DNA of 64,000 bases from RHKX01 sp963826475. Its GTDB lineage: Bacteria; Actinomycetota; Thermoleophilia; Solirubrobacterales; 70-9. Below the pieces are notes generated by a model. That model searched no databases, was not told the origin of the DNA, and saw nothing but the letters and a program-made list of their open reading frames with translations. The number at the start of each line of letters is the position of its first letter. Position 1 is the stretch's first letter. The position numbers were made by a program, and so were the translations under genes. Positions 1-7,529 of this stretch are shown here, one piece after another. The stretch covers positions 186,001 through 250,000 of the forward strand of contig CAWGXC010000001.1 in NCBI GenBank assembly GCA_963826475.1. The letters are read 5' to 3'.

Positions 1-689
1 ATCGCTCCCGGCGCCTTGTCCTCGGGCCAGCCGGCGCTCGCTTGCAGTTGCAGCAGCTTTTCCTCCGAGAGACATCGCCAGATCTCGCAGCGGTCGACGC
101 GCAGCTCGTCGTAGGCGAGCGCGACCGCCTGCTCGAGCAGTTGCTCGAGCTTCATCCCTTCGAGTGCGAGCTGACCGAGGTCGAGCACGGCGGAGCGTCG
201 GCGCGCGTCGGCGTGCAGCTCCCGCTCCCGCTCGCTGCGCTCGCTGGCGTCCCGCAGATGGACCGCGAGCAACGGGTTCTCGGCTCCGTTGATCAACGTC
301 GTGGTCATGTCGACGGGCAGCTCCTGACCGTCGCCCCGGATCGCGGCCAGTTCGAGCTGGCGTTGCGCGACGGGAGACTCGTAGTCCGACAGCTGGCGGA
401 TCAGAACTGCGCGAAGCGCAGGCTGCAGGTGCTCCGGAAAGATCGTGCCGGCGAGCTCGCGGCCGATGATCTGCTGGCGTTCGAAGCCGAACAGGCGCTC
501 CGCGGCCTCGTTCCACTCGACGATCGAGCCGGTCGAGTCGAGTACCGCGATTCCGTCGGGGGAGCCCATGATCAAGGACAGGGCGGAGCCCGCGATCTCG
601 GTGCTCGCGGGCGCGTCCACGCGGCGTTCACCGGCAAGCCTGAGCAGGCTTCCGGGTCGCTTCGACTGTCCTTGTCCTGGCGATGCCAA
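1..689 (-). CDS. PAS-GAF sensor protein, partial (left edge)
   Basis: The minus strand is open from 689 to the window edge, so the C-terminus is missing and only about 229 residues are visible. After a short linker, residues about 35-150 read as a PAS domain (SPDGIAVLD, then IVEWNEAAERLFGFERQQII), which normally binds a ligand or cofactor and senses redox, oxygen or small molecules. From about residue 165 an AYDELRVDRCEIW stretch starts a GAF domain. The output domain, perhaps a histidine kinase, a GGDEF or a phosphatase, lies outside the window. I chose the TTG at 689-687 because an in-frame TGA directly precedes it and AGGAG lies 6 bases upstream; a GTG further in is the alternative. A 250-codon frame on the other strand is its shadow. 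Confidence 0.8.
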   Translation of the reverse strand, partial: MASPGQGQSKRPGSLLRLAGERRVDAPASTEIAGSALSLIMGSPDGIAVLDSTGSIVEWNEAAERLFGFERQQIIGRELAGTIFPEHLQPALRAVLIRQLSDYESPVAQRQLELAAIRGDGQELPVDMTTTLINGAENPLLAVHLRDASERSERERELHADARRRSAVLDLGQLALEGMKLEQLLEQAVALAYDELRVDRCEIWRCLSEEKLLQLQASAGWPEDKAPGA

Positions 690-765
690 TCAATGCTCCT
701 GAAAACTCTTCGAGTGGCCGAGTCGGGGCCTTGCCGACTCCTATCGACCGCCGTGCGTCGAACCC

Positions 766-1002
766 TTAGCTCTGGGCGGGGGTCCTGGTCGTGACCGACA
801 GGGCGTGAATCGACCCATCGTCCATCCGCGACTTGACTGCTGCGCGGACCATCCGGTGCTGGTCGATACGGCTGTTGCCCGCAAACTGCGAGGCGGTGAC
901 GATCGCCCGCAGGTGGTCGCCGCCCCCCTCGTCGATCACCTCGACCTCGGCGCCCGGCAGGGCGGCTGCGATCATCTCCTCGAGTTCGCTCAGATCGACC
1001 AT
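766..1002 (-). CDS. bolA: BolA family protein
   Basis: This is a 78-residue protein of the BolA/IbaG family. It starts VDLSELEEMIAAALPGAEV, has the family's DxxGxGDH-like stretch EGGGDHLRAIV, and carries the helical segment SRIDQHRMVRAAV followed by GSIHALSV. BolA proteins are small class II KH-fold proteins that pair with monothiol glutaredoxins or act in iron-sulfur maturation and stress morphology. It follows fprA on the same strand by 66 bases and is probably the last gene of a hemQ-fprA-bolA unit, which fits an iron/redox role. The ATG at 1002 gives a typical family N-terminus. An upstream in-frame GTG at 1029 would add nine residues. Neither has a good ribosome site. Confidence 0.85.
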   Translation of the reverse strand: MVDLSELEEMIAAALPGAEVEVIDEGGGDHLRAIVTASQFAGNSRIDQHRMVRAAVKSRMDDGSIHALSVTTRTPAQS

Positions 1003-1068
1003 GCGTCGATCGTAGGGATGGCGGGTCACCGGCCGACACGCCGCGCCGAGGCGGCAGGAATCCGTGCG

Positions 1069-2475
1069 TCAGCGGTCCGTGCGCCTGGAGGCGGCAGCCG
1101 CGAGCATCTCCTCGATCGAGGTCAGCTTCACCCGCGGCCGGCCGAGTGCCCGGCCGCGCTCCTGCTCGAGCTCATCGATGGCCCGCCAGCCGTCGAACTC
1201 GACGAAGTCGACGCCTCGGTCGGTGAGCAGTCGCGGGAGGAAGTCCTCGTCGGCATCGACGGCGGGAATCGATCCGGCCGCGCAATCCTCGAACAGCGCC
1301 TCGATCGTCTCGGTCGCGTCCTTCTTGTTGGTCCCGATCACGCCGCTCGGACCGCGCTTGATCCAGCCGACCACGTACTGGCCCGGAATCGGATGCTCGC
1401 TCTCATCGACGACCCGGCCCAGCTTGTTGGGGATGACCCCTCCCTCGGGGTCGTGTGGAACCCCCTCGATCCCGGTCCCGAGGTAACCGATCGAGCGCAG
1501 CACGAGCCCGCATTCGATCGTCTCGCGCTCGCCGGTGTCGCGGGCTCGGACCGCCCCGGCCTCGTCGGCATAGAGCTCATTGATCGCGACGACGATGCCC
1601 TCGACCCGCTCCTCGCCGACGATCTCGACCGGGCTGCGAAGGAACCGCAGCTCGACCCGCTTGTCCTTACCCTGAGGCCCCGCTGCCGCGAAGCGGCTGA
1701 AGGCCTCGTGGTTCTTGCGGTTCGTCGCGTCGGCCTGATCGGACTCGAGGAACCGGCTGCTGGCTGCGTCGAGCTCGACTTGCTCGGGATGGACGATCAC
1801 GTCGGCATCGGCGAGCTCTCCGAGCTCCCGGACCTCGGGATTGGTGAAGGCGGCCTGGGCCGGACCGCGGCGCCCGAGCAGGACGACCTCGCGGACCGCC
1901 GAGTGGGCGAGCACGTCGATCGCGTGCTCGGCCGTGTCGGTCTGCTCGAGCTCGGTTCGGGTCAGGACCAGCATGCGGGCGACGTCGGCGGCCACGTTGC
2001 CGTTGCCGATCACGACGACCCGCTCGCAGGAGAGGTCGAAGTCGCGCGCGGCGAAGTCCGGATGGCCGTTGTACCAGGCGACGAACTCGGTGGCCGCGTG
2101 CGATCCCGGGAGGTCCTCACCGGCGATCCCGAGCTGCCGGTCGGCTCCCGCCCCGTAAGCCCAGACCACCGCGTGGTAGGCGCCCTCGAGCTCGGCGGCC
2201 GAGACGTCGGCGCCGACGGCGACATGGCCGAAGAACCGGAAGGCTTCATGGCCGGCGGTCTTCTCGTAACGCCGAATCACGTTCTTGATCTTGGGGTGAT
2301 CGGGCGCGACTCCGGAGCGCACCAGGCCGAAGGGGGTTGGCAGGCGGTCGAGCATGTCGACCTCGACGTCGATCTCGGGGTGGCTGAGCAGGACCTCCGC
2401 CGCGTAGAAGCCGGCGGGGCCGGAGCCGACGATGGCGACTCGCAGCGGGTTGCTTGCGTTTCCGGGCTGGGCCAT
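1069..2475 (-). CDS. fprA: Ferredoxin/adrenodoxin-type NADP+ reductase FprA
   Basis: This 468-residue flavoprotein matches the FprA / adrenodoxin reductase family, usually about 450-460 residues. The N-terminal FAD dinucleotide fold is VAIVGSGPAGFYAAE (about residues 13-27), followed by the family signature LVRSGVAPDHPKIKNV. An NADP-binding fold VVVIGNGNVAADVARML lies near residue 155, and RSIGYLGTGIEGVP and GWIKRGPSGVIGTNKKDA near the C-terminus are typical of the family. It moves electrons between NADPH and ferredoxins or flavodoxin-like partners in the cytoplasm. It lies 15 bases behind hemQ on the same strand, so the two are probably co-transcribed; reduced ferredoxin could serve heme or Fe-S steps. 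There is no strong Shine-Dalgarno before the ATG, which fits translation coupled to hemQ. Confidence 0.95.
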   Translation of the reverse strand: MAQPGNASNPLRVAIVGSGPAGFYAAEVLLSHPEIDVEVDMLDRLPTPFGLVRSGVAPDHPKIKNVIRRYEKTAGHEAFRFFGHVAVGADVSAAELEGAYHAVVWAYGAGADRQLGIAGEDLPGSHAATEFVAWYNGHPDFAARDFDLSCERVVVIGNGNVAADVARMLVLTRTELEQTDTAEHAIDVLAHSAVREVVLLGRRGPAQAAFTNPEVRELGELADADVIVHPEQVELDAASSRFLESDQADATNRKNHEAFSRFAAAGPQGKDKRVELRFLRSPVEIVGEERVEGIVVAINELYADEAGAVRARDTGERETIECGLVLRSIGYLGTGIEGVPHDPEGGVIPNKLGRVVDESEHPIPGQYVVGWIKRGPSGVIGTNKKDATETIEALFEDCAAGSIPAVDADEDFLPRLLTDRGVDFVEFDGWRAIDELEQERGRALGRPRVKLTSIEEMLAAAASRRTDR

Positions 2476-2490
2476 CTGAGGCGGCGCCCG

Positions 2491-3189
2491 CTAGGCGAGC
2501 GCCGGCGTGCGTGAGGTGGCGGCGCCGTCGAGCGCGTCGAGGGCTTGGCCGACGGACATCGCTACGCAGCTGAAGATCGGGACGTCGCGGAGGGTCCAGG
2601 CGCTGGACTCGGTGCCGCGCAGCTCCTGCACGAGATCGAGGAAATCTCCGGGGTCGTCGCATTCGAACGAGACGACGAACTCCTGATCGTCGATCCCGAA
2701 CGAGTAGGCGGTGTTGAGCGTGATCTGGGGGTAGCGGCGGCCGGTCTCGATGTGGTCGGTCATGATCCGCCGCCGCTCGGTGGGCTCGAGCGCGTACCAC
2801 TCGCGCTTCTTCTCCATCGGATAGATGAACGCATACTTGTGCTTGGAGGTGAGCAGCTCGGGACGCGTCTGCGAGTCGGAGTACTGGGACGGCTTCGTCA
2901 TGGCCAGGTACGAGTATGGGATCGAGGCCCACTTCGCGAGCCCGCTCTGTGCGAGGACGACGTGGAACGCGTGGATGTCGCTGAGGTTGGGGCTCTGGCT
3001 GACGATCAGCATGTCCGTATCGCCGCGGGTTCCGACCGTTGAGTAGGCCCGCAGCGGGCGGTCGGTCGCGTAGTCCTCACAGGCGGCGAGCAGCTCGCGT
3101 TTATCCTGAGCCCTCTGCTCGCCCTCGCGCCGTTGCCAGGCTGGGTCGATCTTGAGGAACGTGAACTTGATGAACGTCCGCTCGGCCAT
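2491..3189 (-). CDS. hemQ: HemQ, coproheme decarboxylase (chlorite dismutase family)
   Basis: This is a 232-residue chlorite-dismutase-fold protein of the HemQ/ChdC type, which converts coproheme III to heme b in the coproporphyrin-dependent pathway of Gram-positive bacteria. The catalytic tyrosine candidate is Y123 in the segment YPMEKKREWY. The proximal heme histidine is H146 in MTDHIETGRRYP, followed by the family block NTAYSFGIDDQEFVVSFE. The length is normal. The ATG at 3189 matches family N-termini; 46 upstream in-frame residues look non-native. The start codon overlaps the region where the divergent plus-strand membrane protein begins, so the hemQ promoter must lie inside that gene. 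No other heme-pathway gene is in the window. Confidence 0.93.
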   Translation of the reverse strand: MAERTFIKFTFLKIDPAWQRREGEQRAQDKRELLAACEDYATDRPLRAYSTVGTRGDTDMLIVSQSPNLSDIHAFHVVLAQSGLAKWASIPYSYLAMTKPSQYSDSQTRPELLTSKHKYAFIYPMEKKREWYALEPTERRRIMTDHIETGRRYPQITLNTAYSFGIDDQEFVVSFECDDPGDFLDLVQELRGTESSAWTLRDVPIFSCVAMSVGQALDALDGAATSRTPALA

Positions 3190-5083
3190 GGTCGCGATGC
3201 TAGCGATCACCACCAGCCTCCTGGTGGTGGCGCCGTCGTGCGCTGAGGCCGCTTCACCGCGCGTCACCATCGCTTTCCTGCCGAATGGCACCACCGTCGA
3301 AGAGCTTGCGACGGCCATCCCCGGCATCGCGCCGGGGCTGATGAGCGCGGGTCTCGGGCAGGTGCCCGCCTCGCAGAGCTACCTCGATATGGGTCAGGGC
3401 ACGCGCCTCGCCAGATCGCTCTATCCGGATGAGCTCACGCCCGTCTACGTGACGGGCAACCGGGTTCCCGGGCGGCTCTGGCGCCCGGTCATCACCCGCG
3501 CGCAGGGCGCGCCCGCGGAGATTCATCCCGGGCTACTCTCCACCCTGCTCGCTCAAGCGGGCGTGACGATCTCGGCGCGGCCGCTGGCGGGGTCGCCCGG
3601 GTTGCTCGCGGTCGACCGCGATGGGCACGTACGCCGCTCGGGACAGTGCAAGCCCGGTACCTGCCCGGGGGTGACCGTCACCTCGACCGGGCTCGACGGC
3701 CTCAAGGTCCTCGCCTCGAGGATCAGGCCCGGCTCCGGCGACCTCCTGATCGCGATCGAGCGGCCGCCCGTCACCCGCGACCTGCTCGCAGTCGGAATCC
3801 TCGGTGACGGATTCGAGGAGGGCAACCTCACCTCCGACACCACGCGGATGGACGGCTACGTCCTCTCGACGGACGTACTGCCCACCGTTCTCGCTCGTTA
3901 CGGGATCGCGGTGCCCGATGACGTCAACGGCCGAGCGATCGTGACCAGCGGGGGGGCGGCGGACGTCGCTGCGGTCGTGCAGCGGCAGGATCGACTCGGG
4001 TCGATCAGCGACCGGCGCTGGGGCGTGCTGGCCGTCAACCTGCTCATCTGGGCGGGGCTGGTCATATCGGCGACGGCGATCTTCAGGCGCCGCGGCGCCG
4101 CCGTCGGCCTCGAGTTGCTGGCGATCACGATGGCCCTGGTGCCGACCCTCCTGCTCCTCGGGGCCGCGCTGGAGCCGTCCGACGTCGTGGAGCGTCTGAT
4201 CGTCGGCATCGGTGCGCCCGCTCTCGCGGGGGTCCTGCTGTTCGGCCTCCGGCGACCCTTCGGGGGTCGTGCTCCCTACGCGGCGTTCGCGCTCGCCGCG
4301 GCGGCCACGATCGGGTTGACCGCGGTCGACATGGTTTTCGGATCGCCGCTGACCTCCCTCTCACTGCTCGGCCCCAATCCCGGGCTCGGCGTTCGCTTCT
4401 TCGGAATCGGCAACGAGCTGGAGGCGACGATCGGCGCGCTTTTGATGCTCGGCGCGGGCGCTGGCGTCACCGCCGCCGGGCCGGCTGATCCGAGGCGGGC
4501 CCTGGCGATCACCGCCACGGTCGTCACGGTGATCGCGGTGCTCGTTTTCGCACCGGGACGGCTCGGCGCCGACGTCGGCGCCGCGATCACCTTCCCGGCG
4601 GGGGCCGCCGGTGCCGTGATCGCGGCGCTCGGGCTCGGCAGGAGACGGGCACTGCTGGTCATGGGCGCACCGTTCATGGCTCTGATCGTCCTCGTCGCGA
4701 TCGACCTGATCAGCGGCGGCGACTCGCACCTCTCCCGTTCGGTCCTCGGGGCCGGCGGCCTCAACGACGTCGGCGACGTCTTCCAGCGGCGGATCACGTT
4801 GGGGGCCAGGAGCTTTCCCAAATCGATCCACTCGCCATTCTTCATCGCAGCGCTCGCCGCGATCGTGCTCGCCGTCCTCTACAGGGGTCGCATCGTTTCC
4901 TGGATGGATGGCCGCCCGGCCGCGCTCGCGGGAGTCGTGGGAGCGGCGTCAGCCACCGTGATCGGGACCCTCGCGAACGATTCGGCGGCTCTTCTGCTGA
5001 TGGTCGGCACCGGGTTCATCGCCGCATTTTGCGGCCTCGCGTGGGCGTCTGGAGCACTAGCCAACGACCGCCGGGACCGCTAG
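3170..5083 (+). CDS. Large secreted-domain membrane protein, alkaline-phosphatase-like ectodomain
   Basis: This 637-residue protein has a signal peptide (MNVRSAMVAMLAITTSLLVV, cut after about AEAA), an extracytoplasmic region of about 250 residues, and about nine hydrophobic segments from residue about 270 to the end. The ectodomain contains LLIAIERPPVT, then GYVLSTDVLPTVLARYGIAVP. This resembles the C-terminal part of alkaline-phosphatase-superfamily domains, but I see no metal-binding nucleophile motif, so it may be non-catalytic. The membrane part includes an FFGIGNELEATIGALL stretch. The start is uncertain: ATG 3170 has GAGGAA about 10 bases upstream and gives a basic signal N-terminus; TTG 3152 and ATG 3188 are alternatives. 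All overlap the 5' end of divergent hemQ. The fused glycosyltransferase follows 14 bases downstream. The function is unknown. Confidence 0.75.
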   Translation: MNVRSAMVAMLAITTSLLVVAPSCAEAASPRVTIAFLPNGTTVEELATAIPGIAPGLMSAGLGQVPASQSYLDMGQGTRLARSLYPDELTPVYVTGNRVPGRLWRPVITRAQGAPAEIHPGLLSTLLAQAGVTISARPLAGSPGLLAVDRDGHVRRSGQCKPGTCPGVTVTSTGLDGLKVLASRIRPGSGDLLIAIERPPVTRDLLAVGILGDGFEEGNLTSDTTRMDGYVLSTDVLPTVLARYGIAVPDDVNGRAIVTSGGAADVAAVVQRQDRLGSISDRRWGVLAVNLLIWAGLVISATAIFRRRGAAVGLELLAITMALVPTLLLLGAALEPSDVVERLIVGIGAPALAGVLLFGLRRPFGGRAPYAAFALAAAATIGLTAVDMVFGSPLTSLSLLGPNPGLGVRFFGIGNELEATIGALLMLGAGAGVTAAGPADPRRALAITATVVTVIAVLVFAPGRLGADVGAAITFPAGAAGAVIAALGLGRRRALLVMGAPFMALIVLVAIDLISGGDSHLSRSVLGAGGLNDVGDVFQRRITLGARSFPKSIHSPFFIAALAAIVLAVLYRGRIVSWMDGRPAALAGVVGAASATVIGTLANDSAALLLMVGTGFIAAFCGLAWASGALANDRRDR

Positions 5084-5097
5084 GCTGCCTCAAATAG

Positions 5098-7443
5098 ATG
5101 CGCATCGCTCTCGTCAGTCCGTATTCGTGGACGTATGAGGGGGGCGTCAACCGGCATGTTCAGGCGCTCGCCGAGCATCTGATCGGGAGAGGGAACGAGG
5201 TGCGAGTCCTTGCTCCCTGGGATCCGCCGGACCGCCTCGCCCGTACGCTGCATCGTGGCGCCACACCGCGCCAGCGGCCCCTGCCCGAGTATCTCGTGCC
5301 GCTGGGTCGCACGGTCGGCTACGGCGCCAATGGCGCGGTCTCGAATCTCGTCTCGACGCCGGGACCGGTGGCGACGCTGCGCCGCGAGCTCCGCGGCGGC
5401 GACTTCGACGTCGTTCACGTGCACGAGCCTCCGGCTCCTTTGGTCGGCTGGGATGCATGCTCGTTCGCCGGCGCCCCCGTCGTGGGCACCTTTCACGCCT
5501 ACGCGCCCAAGCTCGTTCCCCAGCAGATCGCCAACCTGCTCGGCGCACGGCGCAAGTTCAACCAGCTGAGCGCGCGGATCGCAGTCTCCGAGGCGGCCGA
5601 GTGGACCGGGCGTCGCTGGTACGGAGGCAACTACGAGATCATCCCCAACGGGGTGGACCTCGAGGCCGCTCCCGCGCGCCGGTGCCGCAACGGCGACAAC
5701 CGTGGCGGCCACGAAGACGAGCTGCGATTGCTCTTCGTCGGGCGCGCCGAGGAGCGCAAGGGCCTGCCCGTCCTGCTGCGCGCCTTCGAGGCGCTCGCCG
5801 AGCACGTTCCGGCGCGTCTGGTCGTCATCGGTACCCATGCCGAGGAGGTCTCGCGCTCGCTCGCCGACCCCGGCTCGATGAGCTCGATCGATGCACTCGG
5901 AGTGGTCGACGACCAACGACTCTGGCGTGAGCTCGCCGACGCCGACGCCCTCTGCGCACCTTCGCTCTCAGGCGAGAGCTTCGGCATGGTTCTGACGGAG
6001 GCCTTCGCCGCCGGGACACCGGTCGTCGCCTCCGACATCGCCGGTTACTCGGATGTTGTCAGCGACGGAATCGACGGGGTTCTGATCCCGCCGGGCGACC
6101 CGCAGCGGCTCGCCGAGGAGCTCCAGCGGTTCCATCACGAGCCCACTCGCCGGCTCGCGATGGGGGAGGCCGCACGGGCCGGGGCGGAGCGCTTCGCCTG
6201 GCCCCGGATCGCCGCTCGGGTCGAGCGGGTCTACGAGCGGGCGCTCGACGTCCCGGTTCCCGCCGACCCGGTCGCTCGCCGCTTCCGCCGGATGGGCCTT
6301 ACCCCCGCCGACGGCAGGCCGAGGGTGCCCGCGCAGCGCCTTCCCTCGCCGGACCCCGACCTCCCGCAGCGGGGCACGCGCCGGCGGCGGGCGGCCCGCC
6401 GCGCCGGGCTCGGCGTCGCCGGTGCGGTCGGAGTCGGCCTGACGGTCCTCGCCGCGCGGCGGATCGGAGTGGACAACGTCGTGGAGAGCGCCGTCCGCTC
6501 CGATCTCGCTTGGATCCTCGTCGCGACGGCGTTGATGTGCCTTTCGATGTTCTTCCGCGCCGGCGCCTGGATGCTCGCCGTGCGCTCGGCGCTGCCGGCG
6601 GCTCCGCTGCGCCGACGGGACTTCACGTCGGCGACGATGATCGGCGTCCTGATGTCGGCGACGCTGCCGGCGCGTCTCGGCGAGCCCGCGAGGGCGATGA
6701 TCATGGCTCGCCGGGTCGGGCGATTCCGCGAGACGTTCCCGGTGATGCTCGGCACGCTGGTCTCGCAGACGGTGATGAACCTCGTGGCGCTCGTCCTGCT
6801 CGGGGCGATCATCGTCACCTCGACCGATCTCTTCCATCGCAGCTCCGAGCACCTGTTCATCGTCAGCTTCGTTCCGGCGGTGCTCCTCGTCGCGATCGTC
6901 GCCGCCCCCGCGCTGGTGCGGCGTTCCGGCTCCGGCCGGGTCGCGCGCCTCGCCGCCATGGCCCGCGACGCGCTGGTTCGCGTGCGCTTCGGTCTCGCGA
7001 TCTTCCGGGACCCGCGCCGCGGGCCCCTGGCGATGACCTCGCAGCTGACGGCCTGGGGAATTCAGGTTGCCGCCTGTTACGCCCTCGCCGTCGCGATGGG
7101 CCTCGATGCGACGATGGGAATCGGCGGTGCCGCCGCGGTTCTCTTCGCGGTCAACGTGACCGCCGTGGTTCCCGCAACCCCCTCCAACATCGGCGTCTTC
7201 CAGCTCGCCGTGATCAGCGTGCTGACCACCGGGTACGGGGTAGGCGCCGCCGACGCCTTCGCCTACGGCGTGATCCTGCAGGGCGTCGAGATCGCGACGG
7301 CCGTCGCCCTCGGCCTGCCGGCGCTCGTCCGCGAGGGAATGAGCTGGTCAGACGTCAAGGTGCGGGCGATCAGCGCCGCACCGGTCCGCCTGCAGCCGAA
7401 GCAGCGGGCCGAAGACAGCGTGCGGGAGGGCGCGCTGGGCTGA
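5098..7443 (+). CDS. GT4 glycosyltransferase fused to a UPF0104/flippase-like membrane domain
   Basis: This 781-residue protein joins two families. Residues 1-390 are a GT-B family 4 glycosyltransferase: RIALVSPYSWTYEGGVNRHV at the N-terminus, a nucleotide-sugar segment LLFVGRAEERKGLPVLL, and the EX7E motif with E293 and E301 (GESFGMVLTE). It resembles PimA-type mannosyltransferases. Residues about 440-760 are a polytopic domain of the lysylphosphatidylglycerol-synthase membrane family (UPF0104), with LPARLGEPARA and VVPATPSNIGVFQ. A linker rich in Arg and Pro joins them. I infer a membrane enzyme that glycosylates a lipid on the cytoplasmic face and perhaps moves the product across. It probably forms a unit with the preceding membrane protein. 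The sugar and acceptor cannot be read from the sequence. Confidence 0.88.
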   Translation: MRIALVSPYSWTYEGGVNRHVQALAEHLIGRGNEVRVLAPWDPPDRLARTLHRGATPRQRPLPEYLVPLGRTVGYGANGAVSNLVSTPGPVATLRRELRGGDFDVVHVHEPPAPLVGWDACSFAGAPVVGTFHAYAPKLVPQQIANLLGARRKFNQLSARIAVSEAAEWTGRRWYGGNYEIIPNGVDLEAAPARRCRNGDNRGGHEDELRLLFVGRAEERKGLPVLLRAFEALAEHVPARLVVIGTHAEEVSRSLADPGSMSSIDALGVVDDQRLWRELADADALCAPSLSGESFGMVLTEAFAAGTPVVASDIAGYSDVVSDGIDGVLIPPGDPQRLAEELQRFHHEPTRRLAMGEAARAGAERFAWPRIAARVERVYERALDVPVPADPVARRFRRMGLTPADGRPRVPAQRLPSPDPDLPQRGTRRRRAARRAGLGVAGAVGVGLTVLAARRIGVDNVVESAVRSDLAWILVATALMCLSMFFRAGAWMLAVRSALPAAPLRRRDFTSATMIGVLMSATLPARLGEPARAMIMARRVGRFRETFPVMLGTLVSQTVMNLVALVLLGAIIVTSTDLFHRSSEHLFIVSFVPAVLLVAIVAAPALVRRSGSGRVARLAAMARDALVRVRFGLAIFRDPRRGPLAMTSQLTAWGIQVAACYALAVAMGLDATMGIGGAAAVLFAVNVTAVVPATPSNIGVFQLAVISVLTTGYGVGAADAFAYGVILQGVEIATAVALGLPALVREGMSWSDVKVRAISAAPVRLQPKQRAEDSVREGALG

Positions 7444-7529
7444 GGCACCGGACCGACGGGTGCTGAGCGCCCTTCGTTCATGAAAGGATCCCGGGTCGCA
7501 GCCGGTGCAGTAGACGACAGGCGGGCAGG

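Noticed and set aside
42..794. A 250-codon plus-strand frame at the left edge
   Set aside because: The minus strand encodes a PAS-GAF protein through the same bases and has a well-placed ribosome site.
805..2514. A 569-codon open frame on the plus strand over bolA, fprA and hemQ
   Set aside because: It is antisense to well-matched families and has biased composition typical of high-GC shadow frames.
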